Origin: Ceratorhiza oryzae-sativae
Taxonomy: Eukaryota; Basidiomycota; Agaricomycetes; Cantharellales; Ceratobasidiaceae
Length of the DNA stretch: 64,000 nt
Assembly: GCA_030998015.1 (NCBI GenBank)
Contig: JARWMV010000232.1
Span: forward strand, 310,001 to 374,000
Reading direction: 5' to 3'
The position numbers and the translations under genes were made by a program. The notes beneath the pieces were generated by a model, which did not search any database, had not been told where the DNA came from, and was given only the letters and a program-made list of their open reading frames with translations. This document shows, piece after piece, positions 1 through 12,251 of this stretch. The stretch's first letter is position 1. Every line of letters begins with the position of its first letter.

Positions 1-1359
1 ATCCCCGCGGTCCATGAGGTACATACCAGCGAATTGAAAAAATTCACCCACGTGGTGCTCGCGGCTCGCTGGTTGAGGTACAAATTGACGATAGCGCTAC
101 GACAAATACCCGTCAGGTGACTAAATTAACGTGTGCTGAAATTCAAAAGCTTACCAGATGGTGGGAGGGAGAGCAGATTGGATAGCGGTTGTTAACAGAC
201 GTGAAATTAAACTGTTGGTTGCCGCGAACCCGGTCTTGGCCTATTATTGGCAAGTACAACAATAAGTTGGCTGAACAAGAAGCAGGCAACCAGTAACATA
301 CCCGAATAAGATACCAGCAGGTGAATCCGGTGATGAAGACATCGCAGATCACGACACACGCAACCATCATATTAGCTAGGATAATATTTTATCTCAAACA
401 TGTACCCACGACGCATCAGAAAGTACATACCCGCAACAGTCACCAGATTGCCCGTGGCTATAAGTAGTGGTATATTAAATACGATGACTGTCTATCGAAA
501 CGACACTTGAGATTAGCCACCTATCTTCGCTTCGCTGTCGATGGAACACATACCAACATCACAGCGCCAGCAAGGCCCAAAAGGAGAGTTGGGATAGTCA
601 AAACCAGAAATATCCAGTTACGAGATAAAACGAATGTGCGATGGATGAAGAACCCCTGTCCCATAGTCAGGTTAGCACGCATATAATCTCGTGAAAGGAG
701 AAAGAGCTACCTGGATGACAGCACCTATTACACTCGACTCCAGTGCAGTAAGCTTGATGCTCGCCGTTGGTATTCCAGCCTAGAGGTCCAAGCTTGGATT
801 AGCCCACGAAGCGAAAAGCAATCCACATGACTTGCCCTTAGGTAGTTCCCAAAGTGACTGACTGTGGCGCGATTAATCAAGTTAGTAGGTGTAGGTTGAG
901 TATTAGGGATGCACAGACCGAAAAAGTCCCACTGTCGGACATAGTGCCATTAGCGTCATGTTCAAACATCTTACTGGGTGCGGATACTTACCGAGACGTA
1001 AATTATATGTCCCGCCTTCAGGGTGCAGAGTGTGACGCTGAATGCGACTAGCGCGCGGATTGCCAGCCGATCGCTCTTGAAGGTCTGCATATAATTTAAA
1101 GTCTACAACAACATCAACGCTCTGTTCGTTGAGATGTAATGAGATGCTCTACCTGACACATCAAGACTCCCTGCATCATGAGGCAGAATATCGACGCAAG
1201 CAGCCATGGACTGTAAAGCAAATGTTCATCAGTTTCGGTAAACTCGACGGCCGAATAAAAGCAAACGCACCCATACATATTCTCCGGGTCATTGATATAT
1301 GGCAGCTCGACTGGCGACGGTTTGTAGTCGCTGTTTAGAAAACCCGGATAGGTCGACAT
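1..1359 (-). CDS. DUF6534-like seven-helix membrane protein, 3' end beyond the window
   Basis: This is a multi-exon gene whose start codon is at 1359 and whose last exon runs off the left edge. Exon by exon the minus strand reads a hydrophilic start (MSTYPGFLNSDYKPSP), a first helix (WLLASIFCLMMQGVLMCQ), then NYMQTFKSDRLAIRALVAFS, a helix ending in HIIYV, then ESSVIGAVIQGFFIHRTFVL, a Leu/Gly-rich helix, VVICDVFITGFTCWYLIR, KTGFAATNSLISRLLT and finally AIVNLYLNQRAAS. That order, especially Gly-Phe-Phe-x-x-Arg and the TGF..T(N/D)S.I.RL signature, is the usual pattern of the DUF6534 membrane proteins found in large numbers in mushroom-forming fungi. Their function is unknown. Clear junctions include introns at 1152-1103 and from 991 downward. 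A 66-nt in-frame GT-AG segment near the start (gtatgg...ttacag) may also be an intron. The next gene is divergently transcribed. Confidence 0.75.
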
Positions 1360-2254
1360 GGTGTGGGGGATGGGTGGGAACGAGGGACGTAGCTGGCGGT
1401 TAATCTGATATTCGCGACGCCTTTAAGGCTCCCCGGTGAGTGTCCTTAATTTGAGGTGCAAACGACGACCTGACGATCCCAGCCTTCTGTAGGCACATAC
1501 ACCCGGGAAATCATTGCGAGCTAGACCGGATTCCTGTTACCGAGAAGCCGTCTGCAAGGGCCGTCCGGTGGTTCCATCACTTAAAGGGTCCACGTGGATA
1601 AGGTATACACACGACAATTGTGTGACCCATACGGGGCCAGGTGCACTAGAAGAGCAGAAGAGGATACTCCGTGCCTTTTCTTGACTCGATACGGCATCCG
1701 TTCTGGGCCCTGTGTCTGGAGACAATCAAATCAAACGTATAGTAAGCATCACCGGGTATGTCATATATCCGATTGTCTGGTGGATTGGATATCGGCATCG
1801 GTCCATGAAGACACATTTTCAACTAGCCCGAGCAGTTTGTCTTACTTCCAGCAAGCTTGTGTCTCATGCTGAGATTGGAGAATGTTCGGGGAAACCATGT
1901 CGGACAACAACCGAGAAACCGAGGAGCTGGTCCCCGTCACACTCATTTATGAGCGGCTGTTATAGGGGAACGACCTGCGTGAAGGCGAGAATCGGCCATA
2001 TCATTCAATATTCGGATATGGTGTGGTGGGCCCCCGTAACTCTGTCGACAAGCCCATCGGTCAACATCTGAGCAAACCCTATGTTGTGTCGAGCGCCACC
2101 ATCAGGTGATATATCTTTGCCTGAAGTCTCTCACCAACTCGGCGTAACTCTATCGAAGCACTTGCTCGATTTGTATTGTGCTTCCGCGGATCACGGACAC
2201 CACAATTTCATCCGGCTAAATTACCCATTGCGGCTCCGTGTTCCGGCGTCCACG
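1360..2254. other. Intergenic region between divergent genes
   Basis: About 0.9 kb separates the starts of two divergently read membrane-protein genes, so it should hold both promoters. The open frames here (for example 1712-2071 on the plus strand) show no recognisable domain, and I found no tRNA or repeat. Confidence 0.5.
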
Positions 2255-3535
2255 ATGGTTCAGTCTCGGGTTGCGGCTCAGTCCATATTCGCATCGTATT
2301 TCATACTGATATTTTCACTCTTTGGACTTATCATACGTTCTCTGAGACAACTGAGTCGGACATCTAGAATCCAACGAGCAGTTCCGTTTATCGTGCTTGC
2401 GGTTGGGTCGCTATGCCATACTTGGTTCTGTGAGTACTTGTCCCCAGTTTGCCTATAAATCAGACATTGAGACGGCGAATGGCCGATATAGATATGATCA
2501 AGTTCTTACTCGTGAGTCGGTCGTAGCCTCGCAACGTGAAACTCAGCACAATCTGCTCAGTGGAGTTTTCATGACTATGAGGCCCGTAATTCAGTCGTCG
2601 TGACCGGCGAATCGATTGCGAACCGCATGACAAACTGGTTAATGGGTTCTGAACTTTTTGAGCAAGCCTGGAAACGGGTATGTGAGGGTAAGCAAGGGTG
2701 ACAACCTTCTTTTGAACTTGAATTGAATGCTGTGAAGGACCCAGGAACTGGTGGTGGAGTGAACAGCTATGCATCTTTACCATCGGGGTATGGACAACCT
2801 TCCTGTTTGTGCAAGGTACGCCTTGCGGGCTGAGCCGTGTTTTGTTGTGTCTCAGTTGGAGTGCGCCACCATCATGCCTCGTGTTGACTTTGCATAGGTT
2901 CTCGGCGTCCGATCCCCCACGTGTGGGCCTATATGCTCCTCGGCCAAGTAGTCGCGATTTCAGTTGCAAGCAATTTGTTTTACGCTGCTGTTGTCCTTTC
3001 TCCGGTACAGCGAGAGGGCCGGCTGCTAAGAGTGCGGATACCACCAATTGTGTACATCCCCATCCTCCTATCTCATCTCACAGTCCTAATTTCACCAACC
3101 GTGGCGTATCCAAACTCGAAATGGTTTCTACCGAATCTTCTCGTCATGCATGCTCTCGTCATCATCCCGCCCGCCGAGATCCCATATACCCACGCGCGCA
3201 CGCCACGTCCTAGAACAAATATGGACTCAAAATCAAAAACGTCGAATTTTGAGGCTGGCGTCGATTCTCGGATCTTTTACCTGTTCTTGGCCGCGCTCGC
3301 ACTTGTGCCTCGTGCGCAGACATATCTCTCCATCCGGTCCTTTTCGGGCACAGAGCTGTGGCGGACACTGCACGAGCATCCTGCGCAGAGCTCAATTGGA
3401 TATGATGTGCTATGGACTACAGTCTCATTAGCGGCGTACTGCGCACTTAGCGAGCCTAGCTCGGTGCGCAAGGGCATCCTCAGCATGGCCTCGCCTGGTT
3501 TGGCTTTGTACCTTGATGATGATCGACGAGACTAG
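2255..3535 (+). CDS. Polytopic membrane protein of unknown function
   Basis: A spliced gene with start ATG at 2255. Exon 1 ends in the motif CHTWF. A 62-nt intron (2430-2491) leads to a 20-nt microexon (2492-2511, YMIKFLL) and a 49-nt intron (2512-2560), followed by WSFHDYEARNS. A further exon carries RNWWWSEQLCIFTIGVWTTF, and the last long exon holds VWAYMLLGQVVAISVASNLF and several more hydrophobic stretches. About six to seven membrane helices are visible. From memory, the combination HTW(F/Y)YM...WSF.DYE, the Trp-rich WWWSEQLC segment and LLGQVVAISVASN recurs in an agaricomycete family of integral membrane proteins with no assigned role. The long exon includes a basic, hydrophilic loop (positions about 3180-3250). 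It is convergent with the acetate carrier downstream, with about 390 bp between stops. Confidence 0.7.
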
Positions 3536-3927
3536 CGTCTTTAAGTTTAGGCAGGAACGGCTGGGGTGCGCGGGGTGGAATAGTGATTAGCCGAGGTTTG
3601 AGGTGCGTTAAAATCGCTTCATGGGAGGAATGTGATGGTGGCACAGCGGGTATCAAAATGTCGAGTTCGTTGAATGAGTAGCTATATACGGGCATTGGCC
3701 TTCATTTTCTTAGGCGCAACTGGTGTACAATATACGTTGCATCACACAATGACCTCACCTATTCATTCCTCGCCATCATTTGTTTCATTCCGCATGGCCT
3801 GGGTGACAACTCCGTTGGATCGCACATGGCAATGGTGATAACGACTGAATACTTTGATTCCAATGAATAATATTACGTGGCGCCAAGCACCAAACCCAGT
3901 AAACTTCAAATGATTTCCTAATCGCCC

Positions 3928-5064
3928 TTACGTTTTGGCAAGTTGCCAACAGGAAGGATAAAGTACCTGAAAATTAATCAATGGATGAAGCGGAGGGAGG
4001 GTCGTAGGAAGCACTTACGATGCATCAGGACTGTACAGGCCCGCAGCACCCGTGTAGAACGCAATAAACGCAGTGATAGCGCCAATGACACCTCCTGCTT
4101 GCGTTACCGTGGCTGTATGTACTGATCAGCAAAGGCGAGAAACAAGAGAAAGTAGCAGAGCACATACTTTTCTGCATGAACTCTCCAATCATGAGGAGCA
4201 AGAACGTAAGGTCGAGGAAGAAGAATAGCGCAGATAGCGAGACAGACGAGCGGAAGGTTCCGAAGAACATGATCAAGGTTATGATAAACCATGCCAGGAG
4301 CTAAGTGGGACGTAAATGGGTTTGAGCGGGAGTAAGAATTAGAATAGGAACTCACGAAGATTCCTAGTGCATCGTTGAGTTGCGGTGCCTTGTCGCCTTC
4401 GTAGGCTGCGAGGATTCCACTCCAGGGTGAGAGGATGATTCCATAGGAGAACCAGAAGCCACCATAGGCTGAGAAAGCTGTATGAGCGGTTAATTTCAGA
4501 CCCATAAATCAACGGCATGCGGCTGCAAGGGGGATTTACGAACCAGTAGCGCCAAATGTGTTACCTGCCCCAAACTCCCACATGCCAGCCAGGAGTTGGG
4601 TCAGACCTCCGACGCCAAATGCCATCCCAACGACCGCATTTGGCTAGGCAAATCAGGGATTAGAGTTAAATTAAATGCATCGAGTCAGCGATGAGTACGT
4701 ACGACTGTGACATGACGCGTTCGAATGTTGTACAAGCTCAGAATCAGTGTGGTGGCCGCGAACGAGATCAAGCCAAGGGGCGCGGGGTTGCCTAGTTTAC
4801 GGTGACTGGATAGAGTAGTTTAGCCAGCGCATCGATATTGAAACTTGAATGACATACTATATGGGGAACCCGCGCTGCAAGCAGGTAAGATAAGTGTTGA
4901 CGGCCGTAGTTTACATGAAACCTTACTTGAGTTTCCATAGTCAAGGTGGGGTGCAGGGGGGCACCATTGTAGTAGCCAGATGGCCCAGCCACGGTGTTCT
5001 CGTCGCTGTTGTCGCCTTGGGATGATCCAGCGGGCCTAGGGACCTGTTTCTCGACGTCGGCCAT
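3928..5064 (-). CDS. GPR1/FUN34/YaaH-family acetate carrier (Ato-like)
   Basis: A six-helix plasma-membrane protein of the AceTr family, which moves acetate or succinate with protons (yeast Ady2/Ato1 and relatives; also linked to ammonium export). The hydrophilic N-terminus (MADVEKQVPRPAGSSQ) is followed by the family signature NPAPLGL at about 4790-4770, then an Asn-Ile-Arg-Thr-Arg loop, GGLTQLLAGMWEFGAGNTFG, SAYGGFWFSYGIILSPW, a GDKAPQLNDALGIF extracellular loop, FGTFRSSVSLSALFFFLDLT, and the last helix ending in TGAAGLYSPDAS. A final short exon after the intron at about 4020-3970 adds YFILPVGNLPKR and the stop at 3928-3930. At least seven exons are needed. The length, roughly 240-250 residues, is normal for the family. 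It is divergent from the TRAPP gene, with 523 bp between starts. Confidence 0.9.
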
Positions 5065-5587
5065 AGTACTTATGATCGAAATATTCTTGGTCTGAGCTGT
5101 AGTAGAAGGATCTGCAAGAAAGCCTCGAGAAGGATGCCTCTTCTCTCATCGAAGAGTTCAAGCTTTTTAACACACGGTTGTTGGGCACAGCAGCGCAAAC
5201 ACAACGTGAGAAAGATATGGTGCAGTGATGTAGCCCCGAGCGTGCCTCTCGCGTGAGAGAACGATCTACAGATATTCAGCGAATAATCATATGGAGGCGC
5301 TCCAGTATGATTGGCGGTGGCTTCAGTTGAGATACTCAGCTGGTAGATCGTAGACGTTCTGGGCTAGTCGATCATACGAATTACGTTCAAAGGTGATAGT
5401 GCCACATCGTTCAAGGGACCGGTGTGCTGTCAGCTCACGTCGCAGGGGTTTTAGATGAGTCTGTGTGGCAAGTGCTGGATGAGCTCGACGTCATTAAATC
5501 AGTTCCTGTAATTGGAACGATAGGCATGATATCTCCCACGTGATACAGATGGAACGCCGGGCGCTTGTGTCACGACTTGACGCAAAC
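5065..5587. promoter_or_regulatory. Divergent promoter region, acetate carrier / TRS33
   Basis: The 523 bp between two divergent start codons must contain both promoters. I saw no clear TATA box or known operator. Confidence 0.4.
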
Positions 5588-6524
5588 ATGTCCCGCTCGC
5601 TCGTTACTCCATCATTTGGTGGTCCTCGGACGCCGAGCCCCTCTGCTCCTCCAACTCTCCGTACCTAGCATATCCACCTCAGAAACAAGTCGATGCGGTT
5701 GCGTATGATGTCTTGCTCATCGAAATGGTCCGAACCCTCCGCGAATCCGCAAGTGTTGCTCGAGCGCGAGAGCAAGAACTGGAGGAAGAAATGGTGGAAA
5801 ACGGACTAATCGAGAAAAAGGCAACCCCCGCTCCGGTTCCGGCTACAGCACGGGATAGCGTTAGCAGTGTGCTGGGTATCAAGGGCGCAGCGGACGAAGA
5901 TGAGGAGGCGGTCAGGGTTCGGTTGGAGGCTATTGGTGTCCATGTGGGTATGAATATCGTTGAGAGGTGGGTCACATCCGGCCGCCGGCGCCTTCAGTCT
6001 AACGCAAATGGTAGACTCGTCCGAGACCGTCCGAGATTCGCAGATACGTTGGATACCGTCAAATTCATCTGCAAAGATGTCTGGACTGCTGTCTGGGAGA
6101 AGCAAGTGGAGAATCTTCGAACCAATCATAGGGTACGCGAATTACAAAAATACGGACTTTTCTGGTTACATAGTGGATTTACTCGTCGCCTAGGGCGTCT
6201 ACGTATTGACCGACACACCGTTCAAGCCTCTTTCGCGAATATCCGCCTACGGCAGCGCTGCAGACGTTATCAAGAAAGCGAAGATCGTATGTGACTAGTC
6301 GAAAGTCTAGCCTTGGCCGACTAACCTTCGTCTGTAGTATTCTTACGTCCCAGCAGGAATCATCCGTGGATCCCTCGCCCGTCTAGGGCTTCACGGAACA
6401 GTTGCCCCCGACATTAGCGATCTTCCTCGATGTGGGTCTGGGCATCTTTGCTTCTTGTTGCCTGGTTCTAAGATGAGCGCTGTTTCTAGGCACTTTCCAA
6501 ATAAAGCTGTCGAAGACAAGCTAA
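5588..6524 (+). CDS. TRS33: TRAPP complex subunit Trs33 (TRAPPC6-like)
   Basis: A Bet3-fold subunit of the TRAPP complexes, which act as exchange factors for Ypt1/Rab1 and Ypt31/Rab11 at the ER-Golgi and Golgi. The start at 5588 gives MSRSLVTPSF; an intron of about 50 nt (gtggtc...acctag) joins it to AYPPQKQVDAVAYDVLLIEM. The family core follows: VRTLRESASVARAREQELEE, a short Ala/Pro linker, RVRLEAIGVHVGMNIVER, a 48-nt in-frame intron (gtgggt...ggtag), then RDRPRFADTLDTVKFICKDV, WEKQVENLRTNHRGVYVLTD, FKPLSRISAYGSAADVI, and PAGIIRGSLARLGLHGTV with the terminal exon CTFQIKLSKTS. The stop is at 6522-6524. Family landmarks FICKDVW, LRTNHRGVY and the Arg-Gly-x-Leu-Ala-Arg-Leu-Gly helix are all present. 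It is an essentially complete housekeeping gene. Confidence 0.93.
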
Positions 6525-7004
6525 TGATGGACATATATTCGACCCTAATGTGAATCCATAAAAATTACCATACTCCGTGGGCTCGACCAAGTGCAATGGC
6601 TATAGCCGCTCGGAAAACTCAAGGAACTCTCGGTTGCTGTAGCATCCCATGTCAAAAGACAATCCCCACTATCAAAATGTATATTTATGGTATCAAGGTG
6701 GTAAAACGAACCTTATTTGTAGAGATTATCCCAAAAGCTTGGGGAATAAGGCGAAAATGTTGCTCGTGAAATGTCATGGCAAAGTGCTAGATAGAAGGCG
6801 GAAGGAATCTGCAAAGGCACCCAGGACACCACCGAGGTAAAACACTTCGGCAGTCGGTCTACCTCACCTGATACAAAAGACAGTTTCAGCGCAATAGCAA
6901 AAAAGTTCGTGTATCCATAGACATTCAAACTAATATTACAACACAATAGTTTTTTCCAGTCCTCCGCTAGTTCATGTCGAGGTCAGCGAGGAAGGCTCAT
7001 GTCC
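6525..7004. other. Intergenic region between convergent genes
   Basis: 480 bp between two convergent stop codons, holding the 3' UTRs of both genes. It is AT-rich and no other feature was seen. Confidence 0.4.
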
Positions 7005-8846
7005 TTAAAACAAAAGTTTCAGGGTATAGGCAGCCAATGCAGTCAACGTGACAACCACTGTGAGTGCTATTCAGCGATCTTATGCCATACGCCGAAGAAA
7101 ATCCGTACTTAGCGCATATTGGGGTATCAAAAAGGCAGAAACATGACTAGCCGATCCATCTGGGGAATATATTTGTGTTAGGTATACCTGGAAGCTCATG
7201 CGTCAGACAATCACCGGCGCACAAGATGAAGTTCGTACTTGAGTCGTGGCTGTTGGAGCACCAGCTAGGTATATACATACAAACCGCAAAACCTTGTCTT
7301 TGGGGTCAATGAGGCTGGTGTGATGGGTTAAACCCTCTACGAATAGTACTCCAAACACGGGGCCAACGACCATCTACACGTACGTAGGGTTAGTCGTAGT
7401 GTACATGTATAACGACAAGATGGGATTTACTTTGAGCAGAGAGAACGATGTGATCGCCCCGAGAGGTGCACGCATGAACGGTTTGGGTAGTTCCATTCTA
7501 GCAAGAGCACTTCCAAGGCAGATGAGACCAAGAGGTATACTGGCCCCTCCAATAAAATTAAGGGTATCGAATAGGAAATTCAAAGGCGGGAGGCCGTCTG
7601 GAGCGGTGCCAATCTGAAGATGCGAGGTAGACGATGGGGGAATGAACAGATTCCTCAGTGCGGGGTAACTGCAACGACGACTCCCAAAACGATGCTAATT
7701 GTTGGGGGGATTAATAAAGTAACAAGGAACGCCCATATTGAAACTAGAGCGCCCTTAAAAGTGCCACACTTTTTTTCTAAAGGCGGCGGAGTTTCGTCTG
7801 GAGGTAGCGATAACGAGTCTAATTCGATGTGACCAGGTAAGACTTGAGGTGTTGATTCAACACTCATATCTGCCTTTCGGTCGGTTGAGGGATTGATGTT
7901 ATTGTAATCCATCTAGACAGGAGTCAGCGAAGCCACGCATTTAATGGACAATAGACTTACCTTTACATATTTTTCGTCATCAATAGAAATCTGATTTTCG
8001 CTGCTTTCTATATCGCTCCTCGTTGTCGCGACCCGTCGCCTTCGTAATACGTCCCAAAATTTACGTAGTCGATTAGATGTAGATGTGGGGATAGGTTCTT
8101 CCCCAGAGCCTGCAAAGTCTCTGCCAATTAAACGGTAGCCTCCTAACGGGAAGAGTGCCACCTAGCGAATCGCACTGGTTGGCTTTAACATTAATAGCGA
8201 TAGACGGGATGACTTACGAATCCAATGAGTATGAATATTGATATATAGGCTACTGCTACGTCTGAGTCCCAGGTGAGAACGGGGCGAATCCAGTTATGGA
8301 CATAATGACAGCCATTGCTAGTTTATTTAGGCGATTAGTCTATGCGGAGGACAGGAGCAATAGTTCTTACGCATATCCCCCCAATTATTACATGCACCTG
8401 CTACCAAAATTCCGTTTTGGAAACGGTGGGGCACCCAGAACAACTTCCTTACGATCCAAGCGATAGCAAGGCCGTAGAGCTGATAGATGACTGCAACCAG
8501 GACAAGTGGCCCTAGAGCAGCAATATTTTGTGGTGTAAATCCAGGAACGATCTTTGAAAACAAAAGAGCTGGTATAAAAACGTTCTGGGACAAGATCAAT
8601 CTGGTTAGTAGGCTAAGTTTGGGAATGGATTTGGCTGCTCACTAATAACAGTTGGCTTGCTCCTTTTGCCTCTGCCGCTCCGAATAACTTCCTTTTGGTC
8701 ATAATGTACCCACAAGCCGTCGTGATGATACTATCGCGCGAAATCCAAGTATTTTAGACCCAATATGACGTACAAGCATCATTCCCAGCTCACAGTTTGA
8801 GAAGTGGCTTGGCAGATAACCAAACCAAGACACCCGCGGCGGGCAT
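7005..8846 (-). CDS. Auxin-efflux-carrier-family (AEC/PILS-like) transporter
   Basis: A ten-helix type membrane transporter of the AEC fold, related to plant PIN/PILS carriers and yeast Ecm3/YLR152C; fungal members sit mostly in the ER and their substrates are poorly known. The start at 8846 gives MPAAGVLVWLSAKPLLKL, followed by IITTACGYIMTKRKLF, LNVFIPALLFSKIVPGF, a helix with ALGPLVLVAVIYQLYGLAIA and the conserved ILVAGACNNWGDM (Asn-Trp-Gly-Asp is the crossover signature of the fungal branch). A long hydrophilic central loop (about 8150-7780, with RRRRVATTRSD and several acidic stretches) separates the two halves. The second half has PPTISIVLGVVVAV, LNFIGGASIPLGLICLGSAL (the second GxxSIPLGL signature), VVGPVFGVLFVEGL and a terminal TALAAYTLKLLF, with the stop at 7005-7007. 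Family order is complete. Confidence 0.85.
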
Positions 8847-9429
8847 GGCTCTGGCTGTTGTATTATTTAAGATAGGTAGTTGCTCTGCGACCAAGTTCGT
8901 GTCTAAGCAAGATAGGGTTTTATAAGTTGGGAAGTGGTAAGGCCTTGTGCAGGGCTCCTTCAAACTAGTTGCCGGTGCCTTTGGGAGCCGGTAATGTGAG
9001 ATGAGATTATTTCTCGGCCAAGGGTGATGCTTATTTTCCAACGGAGTGTCAAGCCGCTAGAAGATATTCACTTACGTTACTTTTGAGTGGTAGGTGGGTG
9101 TAAACTGGCAGACGGGCAAATAGGAGAATTATCCCATGTCATTTGTAGGTGGCGCTGGAAAGGATCACGTGCGCCCAGGCACCGAGATCTCGAGCGTCTA
9201 GGCCCCAGTTGGGCCGGTCTGGTTTCAAGCGGCGGTATATCAACCCCCGTAAACCGAATGTGTCGGCAGTTGGTGATAGCATCCTAAAATTCTACTCTCC
9301 TAGCACATAACACACTGGAGATAAATATTTGAACTTAATCAAACGGATAACAATTCCTTGAATCCTTCGCTTTTCCACGTTATCCGCTGCAGGCAAATAT
9401 GTAAAAGGCGTAACTCTGCTTATCTTACT
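8847..9429. other. Intergenic region
   Basis: About 0.58 kb upstream of the AEC transporter and before the glucosidase relic. No gene or repeat was recognised; this should hold the AEC promoter. Confidence 0.35.
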
Positions 9430-11170
9430 CGGACCTATGGTTCACCCACACCCGTCGCGATTCCGGACTCACACGCCAGGCGCCCCCCCCATCAATCGCG
9501 TGCCAGACCCATCCCCCAGTTCCTCCGACTCTTGAACGGCCACGGCACCGGCAACCTAGCCATTATCAAGTTGAGGCTCGCCTACGTCAAGAACTTAGCG
9601 ATGGACGTAATGTGGTTGAGCCCAATACGCAAGAGCCCGCGGAAAGAAGTGGGGTACGTCGTGAGCGGCTGCCAATACAGCGAGACGAGGGGTATGGCAC
9701 GCTGAAGACTGCGACGAGCTGGATATGAAGTTGATGTGGATTCATGATGCTATTTTTGCATAATCGAAGCGGCAACTTACTTTCCTTTAGTATGGACCTT
9801 GCGGTGGATTATACTCTGGGACAGATGCCGTGAGTTTACCAGTATTTGGTGGCTATTCATCTGGTACATGGTGCGAATGGTTCACAAAATCGTGGCCTTC
9901 AAAACGGGTTGAAATGGGGCTGTTTCATCTGGTGCCTAGCAAAGCATAACATCGAAGGGGACAGACGGCCACCTAACAATTCGGCGAGTGCTTTTCGGGA
10001 TATGGCGTGTAATACTGGTTCCCCGACTCGGAATGACGGGCCACGTGTAGGCTTGACATGGGGATGGGACGGAGCTGCTCAATAATATCATTCCCACCCT
10101 TCGTCTAAGGAGCCAAATGACTTCTGGGGGGATGGTTTCCGGGTAAGCCGCGGTTATCCATCTGAATTACTAGTGTGAACACACTACATTGATAGATACG
10201 CGTTACGACGTCTTATCGGGGGCTCCTGGGTCCCCTGACGTCGTATCGGCAAGTATCGGGGTACGCTTGTAACGGGCATGTTTATCTGTTGGCCAAATTC
10301 GAGTTACTTTCGATATTTTTCTAGCCCCTGCATACGGGATTGGTTACAAGGGATGAATAGGCAAGTTTTTTCGGGTGTGTTGGCTCTATCAAGCTTGTAA
10401 AAGTCTTCCGACAAACTGAAATAGGATCAGAATATCCGACTGTATCACTGTAGTAAAAGCTACGAGAGCGTACGGTTCTACCTTTTATTGAAGATAGATT
10501 TTACTGTAACGCAGCGGACTAGAAGTGGTGCCATATTTGGGGTTCACGACCTTACAATGTTCGGACGCACCCAAACCAAACAACTTGACCCAACAATATT
10601 CTCGCAGGATACTTCGGTGGAACACCCAATCATCCTATCTTCCCTCGTATTTGGACTCCCATAATGCAGGCTTCGTTCAACGTGTGGAAGAGCTACTGAT
10701 TTCTTGATGACAGATGCAGCTATCCTTACAAAAACCACAACATCGAACGATCGTTTTCATGGCTGATTAGATTCGGCAACTCGACCAAATAGAACTCTCG
10801 TTTTGGGTTATACAACGATGATATGAGGAGGCATGGGGCTTTGGGAGACAAGCTGTTTGTGGTCTTGCAAGCAACTCAGGAGTAGCCATATTCACCTATC
10901 GGGGAGAGGGGGTTGTAATGCTCAACGTGCCAAGCTCAGTATCGCTAGACAAACTTGAGCATACGATGATATAAAAATATTTTCTTGAGGACGTGTTTGG
11001 CATTTCAATGCGGGAGCTGGATCGGTGATCGCAATACAAGAGAGCGGACTGCCAGTGGAAGAAGTACGGCATGTCCGACATTGACATGACAGACGCAGTG
11101 GATGGTTTGGATTTTAGGATATACAATAATGCACCAACACCAATGCAATCGCAAAACTAGTAATACACAG
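9430..11170 (+). pseudogene. Decayed alpha-glucosidase (GH13) relic
   Basis: Collinear fragments of the same enzyme as the gene at 37496-39847 are found in several frames with many stops. At 9530-9680 it reads LRLAYVKNLAMDVMWLSPIR against LSYVKSLGADVIWLSPIY in the other copy. At 9790 MDLAVDYT matches MDLVVNHT, and an acceptor-like sequence directly before it occupies the same intron position. At 9880-9990 EWF, the Trp-Gly/Ile-Trp region and RRPPNN match. At about 10130 DGFR matches the pre-catalytic SDGFR. At 10640 NHPIFPRI matches NHPIAPRI. At 10735 NHNIERSFSW matches NHDQARSISR. At 10850 VVLQATQ and 10910 MLNVPSS match the VYQGQEIG...NVPRSW block. At 11080-11150 MTDAVDG...NAPTPMQ matches MTDMMDG...DNARTP. 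Shared intron position means duplication at DNA level, not retroposition. No working enzyme can be made from it. Confidence 0.85.
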
Positions 11171-11924
11171 AACCGGGGATCGACCGACTTCTGTAATCTC
11201 GTCTTGGAAGTAAACGGCGTAATTATGAGAAGATTATGGCACGCCCGTGAGTATATGGAATTCACAATCAGAGCCAGTCGCATGAGTTTCATGCAGATAC
11301 AGCGACTCTACGTTTCTCTGCTCAAAGCACGAGCATATACTCATGTACACGCGCCAATAATCCGGGACAGAATTGTGGCCGACTATAATATTTAGTCGTG
11401 AACCACTGTAATGCATCCCGCCGAAGGGTGACGAGATAGGAGTGGCCAAATTGAAGGCGGGCGGAACCTAGAGCTGAAGCTGAATAAGTGAGCAAAACCA
11501 GTAGAGTAGGAGGATCAACAGCGACTGACTTCAGAACAACCTGCTCATAGCCTCGTACATACTGCTGGACGCAGGGGTGATCGTGCCATGGTGCTGGGAG
11601 GATGGGGCAGCAATGCAAAGAAACAGTGACGACACATCAAAGAACTGCAGTTTCAGTATACATAGGTTGGATATGAATGAAGATTTTTTCACGGTCCTTC
11701 ATGCCAGCCCGTGAACTCGGCTAACGAGTGGTTAAGCGTTGCTCTGGGGCCTGGAGGTTCCGCTCGTGTCGCCGACCTCTGGCTGACTGAGCTTTATCTA
11801 TTCAAATGAGGCTAGGACTTGATATTGTACGTACTGCGCTAGTATCGCACGCTCATTCAACTTTACTTTTAGAAACCTCCACTCATCGGTTTTGTACTGA
11901 TGCAGAATCAAAGGCCGAAGCTCA
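11171..11924. other. Spacer between glucosidase relic and repeat copy 1
   Basis: About 0.75 kb. It may still contain unrecognisable 3' glucosidase sequence. No gene, tRNA or other repeat was identified. Confidence 0.3.
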
Positions 11925-12146
11925 ATGCGAGGGAGCAAGCCAAGTTCCTCGGGGCCGCGGTGAGTCAATGCACCGCCGGCCCAGGCAATAGCCCGCCGAA
12001 TAGGAGCACCGGCCCACGGCGGAGTATGGCGGACTTCCAACTCGGCAGACCGGGCGCAGACTGCTTTCCACATCCAGACGAGCCGAGCCTCTCACGTGAG
12101 TACATGCGTCCATTTCGCCTTGCTCATTGCTCATGCCCGACTTGTT

Positions 12147-12200
12147 TCACTTTTTTCTTTTTCTTTTTCTTCTTTGGGCCAGCAGCGTGAGTATATAAAC
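12147..12200 (+). promoter_or_regulatory. Pyrimidine tract and TATA box of the repeat-borne gene
   Basis: A CT/T-rich run (about 12147-12175) is followed by gtatataaac at 12191-12200, about 55 nt before the ATG at 12252. Copy 2 keeps the same arrangement on the minus strand (about 35590-35630), so the core promoter travels with the repeat. Confidence 0.6.
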
Positions 12201-12251
12201 CTGGGCGGGGGTGCTCGAGTCCTCTGGAGCTGCCTTCACCCTTGATCAACC

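Noticed and set aside
2460..3047. 195-codon minus-strand frame
   Set aside because: Lies antisense to well-supported exons of the plus-strand membrane protein; a shadow frame.
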